The notes beneath the pieces were generated by a model that saw only the letters and a list, made by a program, of their open reading frames with translations, ran no database searches and had not been told where the DNA came from. Positions 12,401 to 25,900 of a DNA stretch of 64,000 nt are shown in pieces (the stretch's first letter is position 1; the number at the start of each line of letters is the position of its first letter). Source of the stretch: Rhynochetos jubatus (Eukaryota > Chordata > Aves > Eurypygiformes > Rhynochetidae). The position numbers and the translations under genes were made by a program. Where the stretch lies: assembly GCA_027574665.1 (NCBI GenBank), contig CM050654.1, positions 30,957,722 to 31,021,721 on the forward strand. The letters run 5' to 3'.

Positions 12401-14034
12401 TCAGTGTTTCTCCAAATTTTAGGAGCTTCAAGGTGCTCCCGGGGCTGGTGGGGAAATCAACTCCCTGTTGACCAAAGCTATCAAAAGGAAGAACGGAATA
12501 GTTTAAATTCATTTGAAAGCTTTCCACAACTGGGGGGGAAGCATTCATTAATTTTTAACATCCCTTTTCTTGTGTCTTCTCTCACTAGAAAAAAGGCCAG
12601 GAGAGAAACGGGGGGCTCTTCCCTCAGCACAGAAAACCCTTCCAACTTCTTTAAGCTTTTTGGAAGTCACACCTGTGGGTTTTTTGATGTGAGATCTCAT
12701 TGAGAGTGGGGGAAGGTTAAATAAAACCCAGCCCAAAAACACAACCCAGAAGCCCTTTCAGGGCACACTCAGACATGGGTGAAACTGCTATTTCTGACCA
12801 ATTTTGACCACTTGAAAAAAACGTCTGTTGTGCTCTCAAATCAGGGATGTTTGAAATTGTTTTGTGCAAGCTATCAGGACTGGCTGAAGCCTCTTCCACC
12901 CCTCAGCCCCAAAGGAGGGCAGCCATCACTCTTCACTGCAAAAGCAGGCCCGAGGGGCTGCAGGAGGCCCCGTCCTTCCCCTCCCAAGGGTGGCTCCCGC
13001 TCCTGTCTCCCAGGTTTGGAGAGCGATCAGGTGAGAAAGATGGAGATATGAGCACGGGATGAAACTGCCTCAGCTCAGCAAGGACCAAAGCACTGGGAAA
13101 ACCCTGAACTTTGGTCTGAACACCTGAGCCTTCATCTCGTCCTTTTCCTCACCCCAGGTTGCTTCCTGAGAAGCAAGAGGGAAGGAAATCCCACCACTGC
13201 TGCCCTTCCACCAGCACTGGGAGCATCACCTGTTCCCAGCCCACAGCAAACGCAGGTTGTGGCACCTACGGTGCTGCTTGCCCACTGCTCTGTTGCCATG
13301 GGGAAGCACCTGAAGGCCCTAATGGCCTTGCCCAGACTCACGTGGGACACACCCACCCACGGGTGCTGGAACACCATGGCAGCTCAGCTCTGGGCCAGCA
13401 GTCATGGTTTGAGCATTGCCTGCAGACAGGCTTTGGGACCCATACTGTCACACCCCTGCCCCGTTTTCCCCCCAGCTGCGGGGCTCTGGTGGGACCCTGA
13501 ACCTGGTTCATGGCCTGCTGTGTGTGGAGGTATCGACGGACCGGGGTACCAGCCCCCGTAGGACTGCACCCCCTCAGTGGGGTCACCCTCGGCTCCCAGC
13601 TTGTCCGGCTGCTCTCTCGCAGTAAGTTGTTGCGCTTCGCGTGGTGGTGAAGGCAGAGCTGTGTGCTTAGCACCTCGTTATGCGGGGCATGAATCTGGAG
13701 AAAAGAGCTGGAGGGCACTCTGGGTTAAGGGCCTGCCTTAATTGTTGCTGTGCGTTTGACTGCCCCAAGTGCGTGTCTCTTCCAGACTGGCGTGGGTCTG
13801 CCGTGGTGCATTTGAGTCATGTAGACCCTGCGGGATAAGGGTTGTTGTGTTGTCCTGTCTCTGGGAAGAGCCTCTGCCAAGCTGGGGGCCACGTCTGTAA
13901 CTCCAAACCCACCTCCAGAGGAGAGGGAATGGGGCCCAGCTCTGCCCTGCGGACTTGCCGCCCGGGCACGGGGCTGAGCGCGGCCCCTCTGCCGGCACGG
14001 GCAGCTCGGTGCGGCGGTGAGGAGAGCCGCGGTT

Positions 14035-14260
14035 AACTGGGTTAATTATATTCATGTTGCTAGGAACACTGTGAATTATGTTAATAGCAGCATCTGGGGA
14101 AATTAAATCTTCATTAATTGGTCCTGATTGCTTTCTGGCGGATGCGAGATGTTTTTGACTTTAACATGCAGGACAAAATTTACTGCGACCAGCGCGTGCA
14201 GTTATGCACAAATACCGTTATCTTGCCTTGCTAATTACCTCTCCAAAGAGGAAGAGATGG
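14035..14260. promoter_or_regulatory. Candidate non-coding regulatory element
   Basis: An AT-rich block runs from GGTTAATTATATTCATG through ATTATGTTAATAGC and CATTAATTGGTC to GCTAATTACC. It is embedded in GC-rich sequence. Homeodomain cores recur about every 30-60 bases. Confidence 0.3.
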
Positions 14261-17200
14261 GAAAGACCTGCATGGCCATCTCTTCCTTTCTCCCCTGCCC
14301 CAGCCAGGGCAGGCTTGTCTTCCATCAGTCCATGCTCTAGCGCTTCTTTTAATAGAGTTTTAAATGTTATTGTGAAGTTAAAAATGGTAATAAGGTGGTT
14401 GGCAGGCACAGAAAAGCCGTCATGGGGCTGAGGATGCTTCTGATGGCATGTGTGGTACCCTGGAGCTGGCCTTGTGGCTCTCTGGCCTTCATCTCCCATT
14501 AGGTTTCTCCTCACGGACGTAACGTGGTGGCCATCGGGTCTCACATGCTCAGAGTTGGGGATCTGGGGACCTTTGGTCCCTTCGTGTCCCCAGTTGGGAC
14601 AGTAGGCTGGGGTTGTCCTCAGGGACCACCGCTGGGTGGAAGACGGGGCTGTGGGGTATCAGCAAAGACAGAGGTGGCCGAAGCGGCGATGATCTGTGTG
14701 CAGCGCGTGACACCGGTCTCAGCAACACTTCAGCTTTCGGGCACGGTAGCAGCGAAGAAGGAGCGACACCACGTTCCGATGAACCGTCGCTGTGTAGCAG
14801 AAAGCTCCGATTTTAACCACGGCAGAGATCCTAATCTCTTCGGATAAACACCCAAAGCCCCGAGCAACACAGAGCGCGGGGCGGAGGTAACGCAGGACAT
14901 CCCCCGGGAAAACCAGGCTAAACCGCAGGCGAGGCATCGAGCCCGTTAAGTTATGAGCCTGTTTGGCCGGGGAAGGCAGTGAGTTGTGTTATGGCTGTGC
15001 TTTCTCTGATTTCTCTTTACACAACGCTGTTTTTCATCCTAACGGTGGGTTTTCAGCCGGCTTTGTTAGGGCTGCTGCTAATTGGGCTGGGTTCATGTGC
15101 CCGGCCAGGGCAGGACAAGGCTGGCACCGGTTAAATGGGAAGGGTGAGTTTTACTGCCTGGTGCTCCGGATGGGCACAGCCCAGGCTGTGGAAGCAGGAG
15201 GAGGGGCATGGCAGGGGTTAGAGGGGAATTTTGGAACAAGTTTAACCCTCTGGCTGCCATGGAAGCTCAGAGGTGCCTTCCCCATGGCGGGGATGGGGTA
15301 GAGAGTGGCTCTACATGGGTCAAAGCCCTCAGGGAGATGAAAACCCTTTTTGGAAGCGACATTTCTGACCTGGAAAGATGCAGGCCCACCTCTTTTGCGA
15401 GGAGATTTGGTTTAAAAGGTTTTCGGTGCTTGAAGTGAACTGTTCAGATGAACCGGGTGGTAAAACCAGGCCGCCCATTTGCAAAAGTCCTTCCCCATCA
15501 GTCACGGATGTAACACCTGAAATGTCAGGAAGCTGGCCCATGCCATACACCTAAAAGTCCACATCTGTAGCCAAGAAACACGGCAAGGAGCTTACTAGGT
15601 GGCAAAGGGACTGGTGTGTAGCGCTGCCTTTATTTTAAAGGGCAGTTAGTACTGCCGAAGGACTCCCTCTGCCTCTTCAGCGTGGCACGTTCGTCAGTTA
15701 AAGCTTCAGCCTATAGTTAACGCTGCATCGTAACATGTCACAGCCCTGCAACCCAGCTGCTCTGGGGCATCACCCAGCGCCAGGGCAGAAGTCCTGAGAG
15801 ATGCAGAAGAGGGGGAATAGTGCTGTGAAATAAAATGGTACCCAGGGAAAAGTACTGGGGAGGTTTTCGGTGAAAGACTAACACTCTGGGAGGCATAACT
15901 GTTGGTGTTTTGCCCTTCCCGCTCTCTTGAGAGGTAGGACTTTCTGATTTGGGTATGGTTCTTTCTTTGCAGACAAGCGAAGTGCAGACCCCTTTAGGTG
16001 AGGGCTGTGTTCAGGGGCCGCGAGTAGCAATGTCAGGCAGTCCAGGGGAACCAGGCTGGCCCGTGAACCGCTGTAAATCTGGTTTTGGGGCTGGGAGGGT
16101 CGAGGGTTTCCACCAGGCGAGGGGGATGGCCTGGACATGCGTGGGGAGATGAACACGCTGGCCCAGCCCACTGCTTGACCCGGCCCCTGGGCTGGAGCAC
16201 GGCTGTCACTTCAGCTGTGCAGGGGCAATCTCTTACTGTCACTCCGCTGAAGCAGAGATGACGAGCACATCACCACTGTGACCACCCGGGTGATGGCTCC
16301 AGGCCACGGTCTCAGCTGTTGCCATGCCCACTGCTGACAGGAGAGGGGAATACTCTTTGTTGGGCGGGAGAAGAAAGTTCTCTGTTAGGGGTTGCAGAGG
16401 GCTAGGCGCTGGTTCCTGCTCTTCGCTGAGCCAGGCTGTCACCAGAGAGGTCAGAAATCATTTCTCTTTCACACTATGAATATGTAGAAACTTGTCTGAG
16501 CTTCTCCACGCAGTGGCCATGAATTTAGAAGGGCGTCAGAAATCACAGCACGCTGTATCCTGCGAATCGGGTCAGAGCTATAAATTCCTCTTACTGGTGT
16601 GCGAGCCATTCGCCATACGTGACTTCCTGAAGCTGTGGCCGTTTCCACCCCGTGTGCCGAGCGTGTGACTGAGATTTTATATCGCACCTCTGAGACGCAA
16701 AGTCCTTCTGGTGCTTTTGCCTGGCATCCCAAACAGGCCCGCCCGCCCTCCTCCCTGTCCCCTCTGCTGATGGCTTCTGGCCACAGCCTGGCCCTTAAAT
16801 CACGGGCGGCACCTGGCCCGGCATAAACCGCGGCTGTCCCCGGAGAGAGGGCGTTAGTTCGTGCGGGAGCGATGTGCCTCTGAACACGCGTGGCTCAGCC
16901 TTGTGAGCGCGGCCGCGCCGCCGCCGCGTCCAGACACGTCCTCCGGCAGCACGGGGACGCGTCCTGCAGAGGCATCCTAACGGTTCAGCGAGCCTTTCGA
17001 GGACAGGCATTCGGGATGCAGAGGGAGGCAACGTTGGGTGTAGATATCGGGGGGGGGGGGGGAACGCTGAGATGATCTGTGTGTTGGGAGGAAAGCTCAA
17101 GCGGCGGAAGCTCACGCTGTGGGGACTGGAAGGTGGTGCTGCCGTCCACCTCCCCCTCCACTTGCCTGCCTGGGCTTTTCCTCCCTCGCCTATATCCATC

Positions 17201-19350
17201 CTGGATGTAAAAGCTTTTTTATTGCAAGCCCGCTTTTGCGCAGCGAATTGAAACGAAGCATTTGCAACCCCTCCTCACCACCGCGGCTGCTCCCAGCAGC
17301 AGTGCTCTGGGGCTGCTCCCGGCCCCGCAGTCAGCCTGGGGAGCGAGACACGCGGCAGCAGGACGTCCTCGGAGCACAGCTCTGCCGAGATGGACACGGG
17401 GCTGCCGTGTTCCGCACACCTGCTCCCTCCGAGCCTGGCGCACCGCTGAAGGCAGCAGATGTGACTAAGGGGTTTTCTCACTGACTTGTAACCCTTTTGG
17501 CACAGTGGGGCCAGCACGCAAACGAGAACCGTGTCAGCGGGATTGTTTATTGAGTTCCGGACTTGTGGCAGCGGTGCAAGCCCGCTGGGACGGTTCGGCG
17601 TATAAACACGAAACAGAAGAGTGGATTTGCTCAGGATCACACCTTGCCGGCAGGTTGCTGCTGACGGTGATCCACAGGTGTCACCAGGGTGACAGGCACG
17701 AGGGTAGAGCAGGACACGTAACCCCGCGCTTCTGGGTCAAAGACAGCGCTGATGCGGCCCCTACTTCTAACTCACCGTCCTTTTCAAAGCCGAGGTCTCC
17801 GGCAAACGACGTGTACCGCTTTCAGCCCTCTTTCCTTCCCAGCCAGCCAGAGGAACGAGGGCTACATCCTGCCTCATCCAGCAGCTGAAGTGACTGCACC
17901 CAAGAGGGTCCACCAGGATAAGGTTTCTGTGCTTGTAGCACGTGAACCTTCCAGTCTTTTCAATTTAATCCAAGTGTATTTGCACTTTTTTTTTTTAATG
18001 TCAAGGTTTCCTGGGTTTCTGACCTGTTGGTCCACACCTAGAGCACTCACCGCTGTCCGTCAGAGCCCTGTCAACCCTCAGTCTGTAAAGAGGCTGCGTA
18101 AGGAAGTGCTTAGAGCACAAACTTTAGGCGTAAGACAGCACCTTTGTCACCGTGGTTCTTCAGCTCTAAGTTGCTGGAAGGTGATCTTTGTGAAAACAGC
18201 ACCAGCTTCGTGTATTTAGCAAGGAATGGGCATCAGGCAAAGGGGTTATCAGCCAGAGCAGGGTTACGAAAGTGGAAATGGGTTTGGGATGGAAACTGGT
18301 TTGTAGGTGCTGGTGACATCAGCAAAGGTAAGGTTTGGAAGCAGAGGTTTCAGGGGAGTTGTCCCAGAACCCCTCTGTGGCTATGACTGGACAAACGCCG
18401 CTCACGGGAGCACCCCAGAAGATCTCAGCAGCTTTCTTTCCAGTTTTTTTCCAAGCCTCAGGCACAGCTGGCGCGTTAACCCACCGTCTTGCCTATGTTC
18501 CAAGTTCCATAACCTTTGAATCAAAGGACCCCAACTGTCAAAAACAAATCCAAGGACTAGTACGCTTTGAAGGAAGGATGGTCCTGCACAGCAACCACAA
18601 CCGAAAGAAGAAACACTGAATTGTGATTGCTTTGGTAAAGAGTGAGGCAGAGGTAGAAAGTCGTAACTGCTTTGTTCTGTTCCTTAGAGGCAGGGGAATG
18701 TGCGCATCTGGCTTTAAATAAATCGTACCAGGAACTTCCCACTGGCCTTTTGTCTCCCACTTTCGAGCGTTTCTGAACCAGCTGAAGGCCACTTCTTGCT
18801 GAGGGCTTTTGTCTCGCTCCAGCCTAGAGATGTGTGACAGAGCCAAAGTTATTTTGTGGGAGGGAAGGAGGGAGTAGAGGCATCAGTGAGCGCATTACCT
18901 CTCGGCTGAGGTGAGGTTTATTCGAACTTGGTTTCTAACGTGATCAGCTGGTCAATTACTGACCGCTTTACTTTCAGCGTGGTGAAGGGCTGCAGTGTCA
19001 GACCATGTTCTCCCTCTCTCTGACCCCTCTGCTGCGGAACACGTCCCAGCGCTCCCTCCCGAGCCTACCGCCAAGCCGTGCTGGTTTCACAGCTCAGAGC
19101 TTCACGGCACTTCACAGATCCAACCACGCAACACGGTGCGGTTGGAACTGTCTGCGCTCTGTTTCGTTCGTGAGGCTGAGGAGCGCTCTGACTAAACACA
19201 CCTCCCTCTTCCCAGCCACCAGTTACTCCTCTTTCAGCTCAACTTCAGGCTGTCACCTAACCATTAACTGTGTCTGCACCTAAAAATTATTTGAAATGAA
19301 ACATTCAATTATTAGCGAGCTTGAACACCCAGAACAAGGCTGCCATTTGA

Positions 19351-19356
19351 TTTATT
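19351..19356 (-). terminator. HSPBAP1: HSPBAP1 polyadenylation signal AATAAA
   Basis: A canonical AATAAA on the minus strand starts 26 bases after the TAA stop. It is followed within about 35 bases by a GT-rich stretch (TTGTTCTGGGTGTT), which fits a cleavage-stimulating downstream element. This implies a very short 3' UTR; longer isoforms are possible. Confidence 0.75.
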
Positions 19357-19381
19357 TCAGAAACGATAAAGCCCTCCAGCA

Positions 19382-19939
19382 TTAAACTCCCCTTCTCTCC
19401 AGCAGCAGCCGGGCCACTAAGCTGATGACGTGGGGGTTAACCAAACAGTCTAGCAAGTCATTGGTGGAAAGAGCCATTTGTGAGGCCTTTGGGCTGCCGT
19501 CTGCATCCATGTGACATGCAGGCACTTCACAGTGGTTGCTCATTACCGACTGCTTCCTGGCCCAGTGTAATTTCCCAAAACGTCCTCCTTCGTTTTCATG
19601 GAGATGATCTCTACCATCACTTTCCACTGCAACCGCACCCATCGAGCCTGTTTCCTGAGACTGGGGTAAAACTTGAATGAGATGAGGCCCAAAAGGTATT
19701 TTCTGCAACTTTTCTGCTTTAAATGCTGAGAAGCCAAATTCATGGGTTAGTGATCTGCAGCCCTCTGGTTCCCAGCCAACTTCCCTTTTCTTCCTCTTGC
19801 ACGAGGCACCTGTCCTTTGCCCGGCACCAGCGCTGCTAGAACGTGCCTGCTCCGACACGCTTGCCTCCTGACACTTGAAATATGCAGACACTGCTTTATT
19901 CAGGTACTGAAGGTTGATTTCATGGGATGTTGCCTCAAC
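19382..19939 (-). CDS. HSPBAP1: HSPBAP1 coding exon 8 (terminal)
   Basis: This exon encodes residues 305-489 and the TAA stop. It opens with [19 protein letters not shown], matching the mammalian exon start. It then passes through a variable, probably disordered, Lys/Ser/Gly-rich middle and ends with the conserved [20 protein letters not shown] block. The acceptor is ...TTTTCTTAG. The middle section is much less like the mammalian protein than either end. Confidence 0.95.
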   Translation of the reverse strand, partial: VEATSHEINLQYLNKAVSAYFKCQEASVSEQARSSSAGAGQRTGASCKRKKREVGWEPEGCRSLTHEFGFSAFKAEKLQKIPFGPHLIQVLPQSQETGSMGAVAVESDGRDHLHENEGGRFGKLHWARKQSVMSNHCEVPACHMDADGSPKASQMALSTNDLLDCLVNPHVISLVARLLLERRGV

Positions 19940-22900
19940 CTAAGAAAACACACAGGATACACTCAGTTAGAAGGAGGTATGTTTCAATTCAGTGTTGCAT
20001 GATTATCTTCCATGAATTATTTTTGCTACACAAAGGGAAGAATTTAAAATTCTTTTTTTTTTTTTTTTTCCTCGGGCAGCAGAAAGGCTCAGAGGGAGCT
20101 AAGCAAAATGTCAGTAATTCTGTGTTGTAACTGGTGTAATGGGAGCACGAGGGGGCTTACCTCTGTGGGGTTCAGCCAGCTATCTCCGTCAGTGGGATTT
20201 TCTGCTGATTTTACGGCACATACCACCATTCGAGTTATTGCTTCTTCCACACGGGCTTCATGATCTGCATCCTGCCTCACGGGAACAGAAGGTGTTTGGG
20301 GATAGGTTAGCACCTGGGGCGCTGCAGAGAGGTGGGAGATCTTGGGAAGAATGTGATGGATGAGTGGATGGCCTAGTTGGAAAGCCATACTCATGTAAGC
20401 GAAGCCAGTGAAAGGCTTCGGACTTTTGATGCTCTTAGTTATGCGTACAGTCCCCCAACGTGAGTAACAGCACAGGCTTTGGGGTGACTACTCATCTGAG
20501 TAAGGGTTTGCAAAAAATAGGTTCTAGTGGGTGTATATAATATTTTCCCTTATTAGCGTTCTGATAATTGAATCTGATGCTTGATATTACAATGCAATGT
20601 TAGCATTTAATTGATGTATGTGTTTATATAGCTCTTTAGGACTAGAAGGACCATGGAAATACATAAACATAATATGTAGATATATAAAATTTGCTAATTT
20701 AGGTACTTAAAACACACAGGATGTTGCAAGGCAGCAGCTATCTGGGGGCTACAGAGGCACAAAATTGAGTCTTAAGGAAACTCAGGAAATATTTTATCAT
20801 GGAACAGTAGCTGACATACTGCTGCAGTTCTAAACAGCAGCAGAAGGAAAAACATGTTTCCTCTGAAAGCTCTCCTGCAAACGAAAGTTAATAACTGGCT
20901 TTTTGGTTCAGGCCTTCACTTCCTGCATCATCCCTTTGTGCCACTGGCTAGCTCAGGATAGCAGAACAAAACTTCATAGGGTCTTTTTAAGCTTGCTGAC
21001 TTTCTTGCATATGGAAAGGACGGGTACGTGGAAGGAGACAGTGGTTTAGTTATTTCAGCGATGGGCGCCTAGGAGTGGATACATAAATTTGCTTTCAATG
21101 AGCTGCTTAGTCATACGTGTTTTGGAGGAAAGATGTAACCTAGTCAGCACATAGCCCTGAACTGCCTGACTGTGGCTTCAGGGAACACATCAGCGAACCA
21201 TGCGTCTTGCTAGTGTGAGTGCTGAAGGCAGTAACTCATCCTGGAACCCTGGGTGGAATATGGGATAGAAGCAGGGGGAAGTGCTCTTAGAATTATGTGG
21301 GTTTGGACACTTGGCTCGCTAACAGCCTCATATAACCAGCCCCTGAAACACAGAGTTTGGTATCTACATGCAGAAATTTAAGGCGTTGCACTTTTGGCAT
21401 TCATCCTGGCCTGCTGAGTAACAGGGTTGTACTGATTGCATGAGAGTACGCTAGGAAGCAAGGAATACTTTGAGTAGCTCCCATCCAGCTGAAAACAGAT
21501 TAAACTTGTACTCTAAAGCCTTGCCAGTATAATTAATGGTTTCACTAGGACTATAAATGTTGGCATGATTCACGTTGTCGATACGAAAGCAGCTGGTAGC
21601 AAGAACTGCTTCACCTGGTAACGGAAATGTTCTCAGTATTCTCTTTTAGCATCCGTGCTGGAATTTATTGGTATGGATGGATTGCCCAACACCTAACGGT
21701 GCTGCCATCATCAGCTGTAGGGATACTTTCTGTAAGGAACTTTCACCCAGGTTGCAATAGCTACACTTGATCACGGCAGCTTTTGATATTTGAGGAGGGG
21801 GAGTGCGTGTGTCATTCATCAGCAAGATCCAGCCAACACCCCTCTGGGTATGGCATCATAAGCAATTACCCACTCTCGCTGTCACCAAACAAGATCTTGG
21901 TGACTTCTGCAAGCCCTTTATGACCAGAAAGGCCATGGAGTTTAGCGCCGTTACGGTTTTTTTCTTGCAGCACATAAGAACAGCTAGAAATGCGATAGCT
22001 AACGCACCACCCAGCCACCTGGCAGTTATCAGCCTGGCACAACTGATTCCATCCTGACCTGCTCCTCCAGAGGGGAAACACTCGAAGCACAGCTTAGGGT
22101 GCAAGTGTGGTGACATCAGGTCCCTCCAAGCATGGGGCACATAGCCAGTTCCTCTGAATTACCTCAAAGGCTGCTCGAATTCAGGGCAGGCTTAAATGGT
22201 TGCTCCACAGTATCGCTGGTGCTTTCTCTGGCCCCGGACGCAGCCTGACCGTACCCAGGGCCGTGTAAGGGGTTGGTGTGGGATGTGGACTTGCTGTCCT
22301 TTCTAAAAACATAGTCTTATCTGGAACATTTCTCCATGAGGGAAACACCCAAGTGGCATCCTCTACTCTGCAGATGCTTGATTTGATGTTGGTATGAGAA
22401 ATGTATCGTGTGGTCTTTGAACAGCAGCTGAACACATGCGCTCATCCCCCTGCAGGTTTCCAGTCCAATAAAGGTTTTTTTTTAAAAAAAAAAAAAAAGC
22501 AATAACTATTTTAGTGAGGCAGCTTTCACAGGCCATTTCAAAGGGGCTTTTATATTAAGCTAGGATTAATGATAAAGTAATTTGAATCAGAAAACCTTCT
22601 GGAGCATTGAGATGATATCCCTGGAACCATCCCATACATACTGGTTAACATGAGCAAGAAAAATCAGAGCCTGGGGAAAAGAAAATTAATTAAATACTTG
22701 AGAAAATCCAGCTCCAGGCAAATCAAAACTTTCACAGAGAAATGAAAATTCAAAAATCCTCTGCCACTCACTTCCTATGACATTAATCTGATTTAAATTC
22801 TAATTTAGCTTTGCATGTAAGCATGTGCTTGAGGTGAAGTTGCTGTTTTGTTGTCCCCTATTCAGCACAAAGCTAGTTAGCCCATCAGAAATTGGACATG

Positions 22901-25900
22901 AAAAGTCTAGCTTGTGTTTAATTGTTTGCCTGACTGAGGTAAACTTGTATGTGATTTCTGCTGAACTGGGGCTTCAGGTCTGGAACCTTGGAAGATTGTT
23001 CAGGAAAAACTGTACCCATAAGGGCTCTTCCCAGCCTCTGAATACAGCACACACCCAAACAGGGCTGAACTTGGCAAGCAAGGGACAAAAGTCCATGCAG
23101 ATATAGAAATGCTACATTACTGTGACATAAAAAGGAAAATACCAGTTCAATCCAAGAGTTTACGCTGACAGTGATGGAGTCAATGGATTCCACATAGTGC
23201 CACCAGTGCCTGGGAACGAGCAGGACCTGGAATGGGAGACATCGTGTTAGGGTACTAGCAGAAGCCTGAAGAAAGATAAGGTGTTTTAATTAAGGTGATG
23301 AGGGATGCAGAGGCAAAATGAGACAAGGAATAGGCGTGGGAGGTGATCTTTATTTCTTCCTTCTAAAGAGCCTTTTCTCAAGACTTAAATGCCCACTCTT
23401 TCCTCCCATTGTATCAATACTATCATGTAAGAAGTGGACATGATCCGGAACTCCTCTCATCCAAACTCCTTCTCATGTGAAGCTGGACTGTAACCTTGTA
23501 AGTGCTCCGTATAAGCAAGGTCTGGCTGTACAAAGGGCGTGCAGCTGGTGTAGCAGTAGAGTAGGGCTGCAGAAAAAGTCTCAGCCAAGCAAGAATTCTT
23601 TTGTAGACTCTCCAACTAAGCAGACTTCCCAGTTCCTTTAGTAGGACTGCCAGCTGGGTTCCCCCAAAAAGCCCCATAATGCTCATTTAGGTGATTAACA
23701 ATGTGTAGCTTTAATTCTGGTAAATAATCACCTATATTAAACTTGTCACTTTTAGTAGATAGGCTTTTAAAAGAAGACATCCCAGAAATCATGACAATCT
23801 AGTTTAGATCAGAGCTCTACAACTCTATCAGGGTGATAGCTGTGACATAAAATGCATTCTAACCCGTGGCTTTTATGGTACAAAGACATTAATGTTGTTT
23901 TGATGATATAGTGAAGGCTTTACAGATTACTGAACATTAGATTAACATAGAGCTATCAAGAAAAGCATAAAAGATGGTTTTTGACAGGAAATAAAAATAG
24001 TCAGAGACAGATAAAAATACACTTCAGGATGGGAAAGTGAAGCAATGATCTGAATTACAGACAGTTCTTTTTCTTGGTAGACACAAATTACTTAAAAGAA
24101 TGTTCTGCTACCTAGATAGCCCTGTGCCTCGTTATATCAAAACACGGCTAATGAGAAAATGTCTGCGTAGGAGACAATGACTGTGGCCCGAGCCCTGCAA
24201 ACACTCACAGGACAGTCAGAGCAGAGTCCTTTCTGGGCCAGAGGACAAAATGTTCTCCACAGGTTCCAATTTAAGTCAAACAAAAAAAGCACCAGCTCTC
24301 TAAAGGTCAGAAACATTGGGGAAATTGCACTTTAATCCAGTACAGCATACAAAACAGAGAAGGAAGTCAGTCTGTGGAGGGCCACTATTTAAAAAAGCAC
24401 CACCAATTAGTTATTCCTCTACAAGTGTATGAAACCCTACACAGACTGGAGCCAAAACATGTTTATTATACAGAACAAGTCTCACAGTGGTGCTTTTATC
24501 ACAGAAACCTACGCTTTAAATGAAGAGTGTGGTTGCATTAGCTGCTGTGGGTTTACCTGTTAGCAAATGTTTGCCCACATTTCACTGACTGCAGAATCCT
24601 ACAAAACCCCCTCATCTGCTCCACAGGGGATCCTAACGTTGCACTCTAACAGAATCTGGGTGTGTCCAAATGACAGGGTGTCATGATGAAGCTTGGGAAA
24701 TGCTGGTGTACAGCAGAAGGCGGCACAGCTCTTCTGGACTAAGTAGGTGTTTCCAGCAACAGGGTCCTCACTGTTAGATGAGACTTGCACAGGAAAAGGG
24801 AGCTTGCAACGTGCTGGAGAAGTGGGTGAAGACACTAGGGAATTGGGGTATGTAGCAAGGGAACAAAAGCAAGAGGCAAATTAAGGGAGGTGTATAAATG
24901 TTTCAGGAAAAGGGACTGCCTGGAAAAACAAGATGGAAATGAGGAATGGAACGTGCTGGCTCAACACGACTCACATGCAAAGCAGAGGCAGAACTGCTTT
25001 TGAAAGAGGAGGTATAACTAGGAGGAAAACACAGTCCCCCCACATAGTCCAGTCTTTTCAAACTGAAGAGGAGGAACTTGGTCTTTGGAGAGACTAATCG
25101 GATTTTCCTTTCCAGCAGGTTAAGGGTAATAACTGCAGAGTTGCCTTTCTGCAGCCAGCACTGTGGCTGACACTACTGACAGAGGAGCTACAGAGCTGTC
25201 ACTCTGAGAGGCAAAACAGGTACCATAAAGAAATTTGCTCTCCCTCTTTTATTTTTGGGCAAGCTTATGCTTGTAAAAATAAGGATTTATAGCAGCAAGA
25301 AAACTGAAATTATCAAAGAGTAAAACTTGAAACAAGATGAAGAAATGTTAAAAAGCAATTAGAAACAAAAAATACAGCTGGCAAGGAAGCAGCAGAAACA
25401 AGAGAAAAAAAAAGAAATCCATCAGAGCGGAGTCTTCTGCCTTTGCAAACTTGTATTCTTCTAGGTTTGCAAACCAGAAGCAAAAGAAAACCCCTACAAC
25501 AAAACCAAAACAAACAAACCCTCCCCCCCGCCCCCAACTATCAATTCCACAATAAAATGAAGCAGACTTCCACATGTTTATGAATGTGGGACACAGATTT
25601 AACTCCGTTTGAAACTATGCTTCAGCACGAAATGTGACAGTAAACCACAGGGAAATAACACACACAAAATGCTGCAAACGTTTTACAGGGAAAATGTAAA
25701 TTGCAGAAGCAAGACAGAACTATTCCGAGCTAAGAGATGATTTTGTGTTAGCATGCTTTCTACAGCATATATCTAGCTTTGTGGGCTGGGAAGATACTGA
25801 TCTAAACAGCAACCAATCAGGTAATTTTAGTGATAGGTTAGTGATAGGCAAATACAGCAGAAGTCAAAGTAGGGCAGAAATCCCAGAAAAGATAAGATGA

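Larger units (their letters stand above)
7716..19350. other. GC-rich intergenic DNA, no exon recognised
   Basis: About 11.6 kb downstream of HSPBAP1 has no supportable exon on either strand. It is rich in G+C and CpG, with a 14-base G run at 17049-17062. AT-rich islands at about 9480-9700, 10430-10570, 12030-12400 and 14035-14260 interrupt it. Long frames such as those around 10.5-11.5 kb overlap on both strands and show no domain. Confidence 0.6.

Noticed and set aside
1..19350. Search for PARP14 or another mammalian neighbour 3' of HSPBAP1
   Set aside because: No macro-domain, PARP or other known exon could be recognised; the neighbour may lie further away or differ in this lineage.
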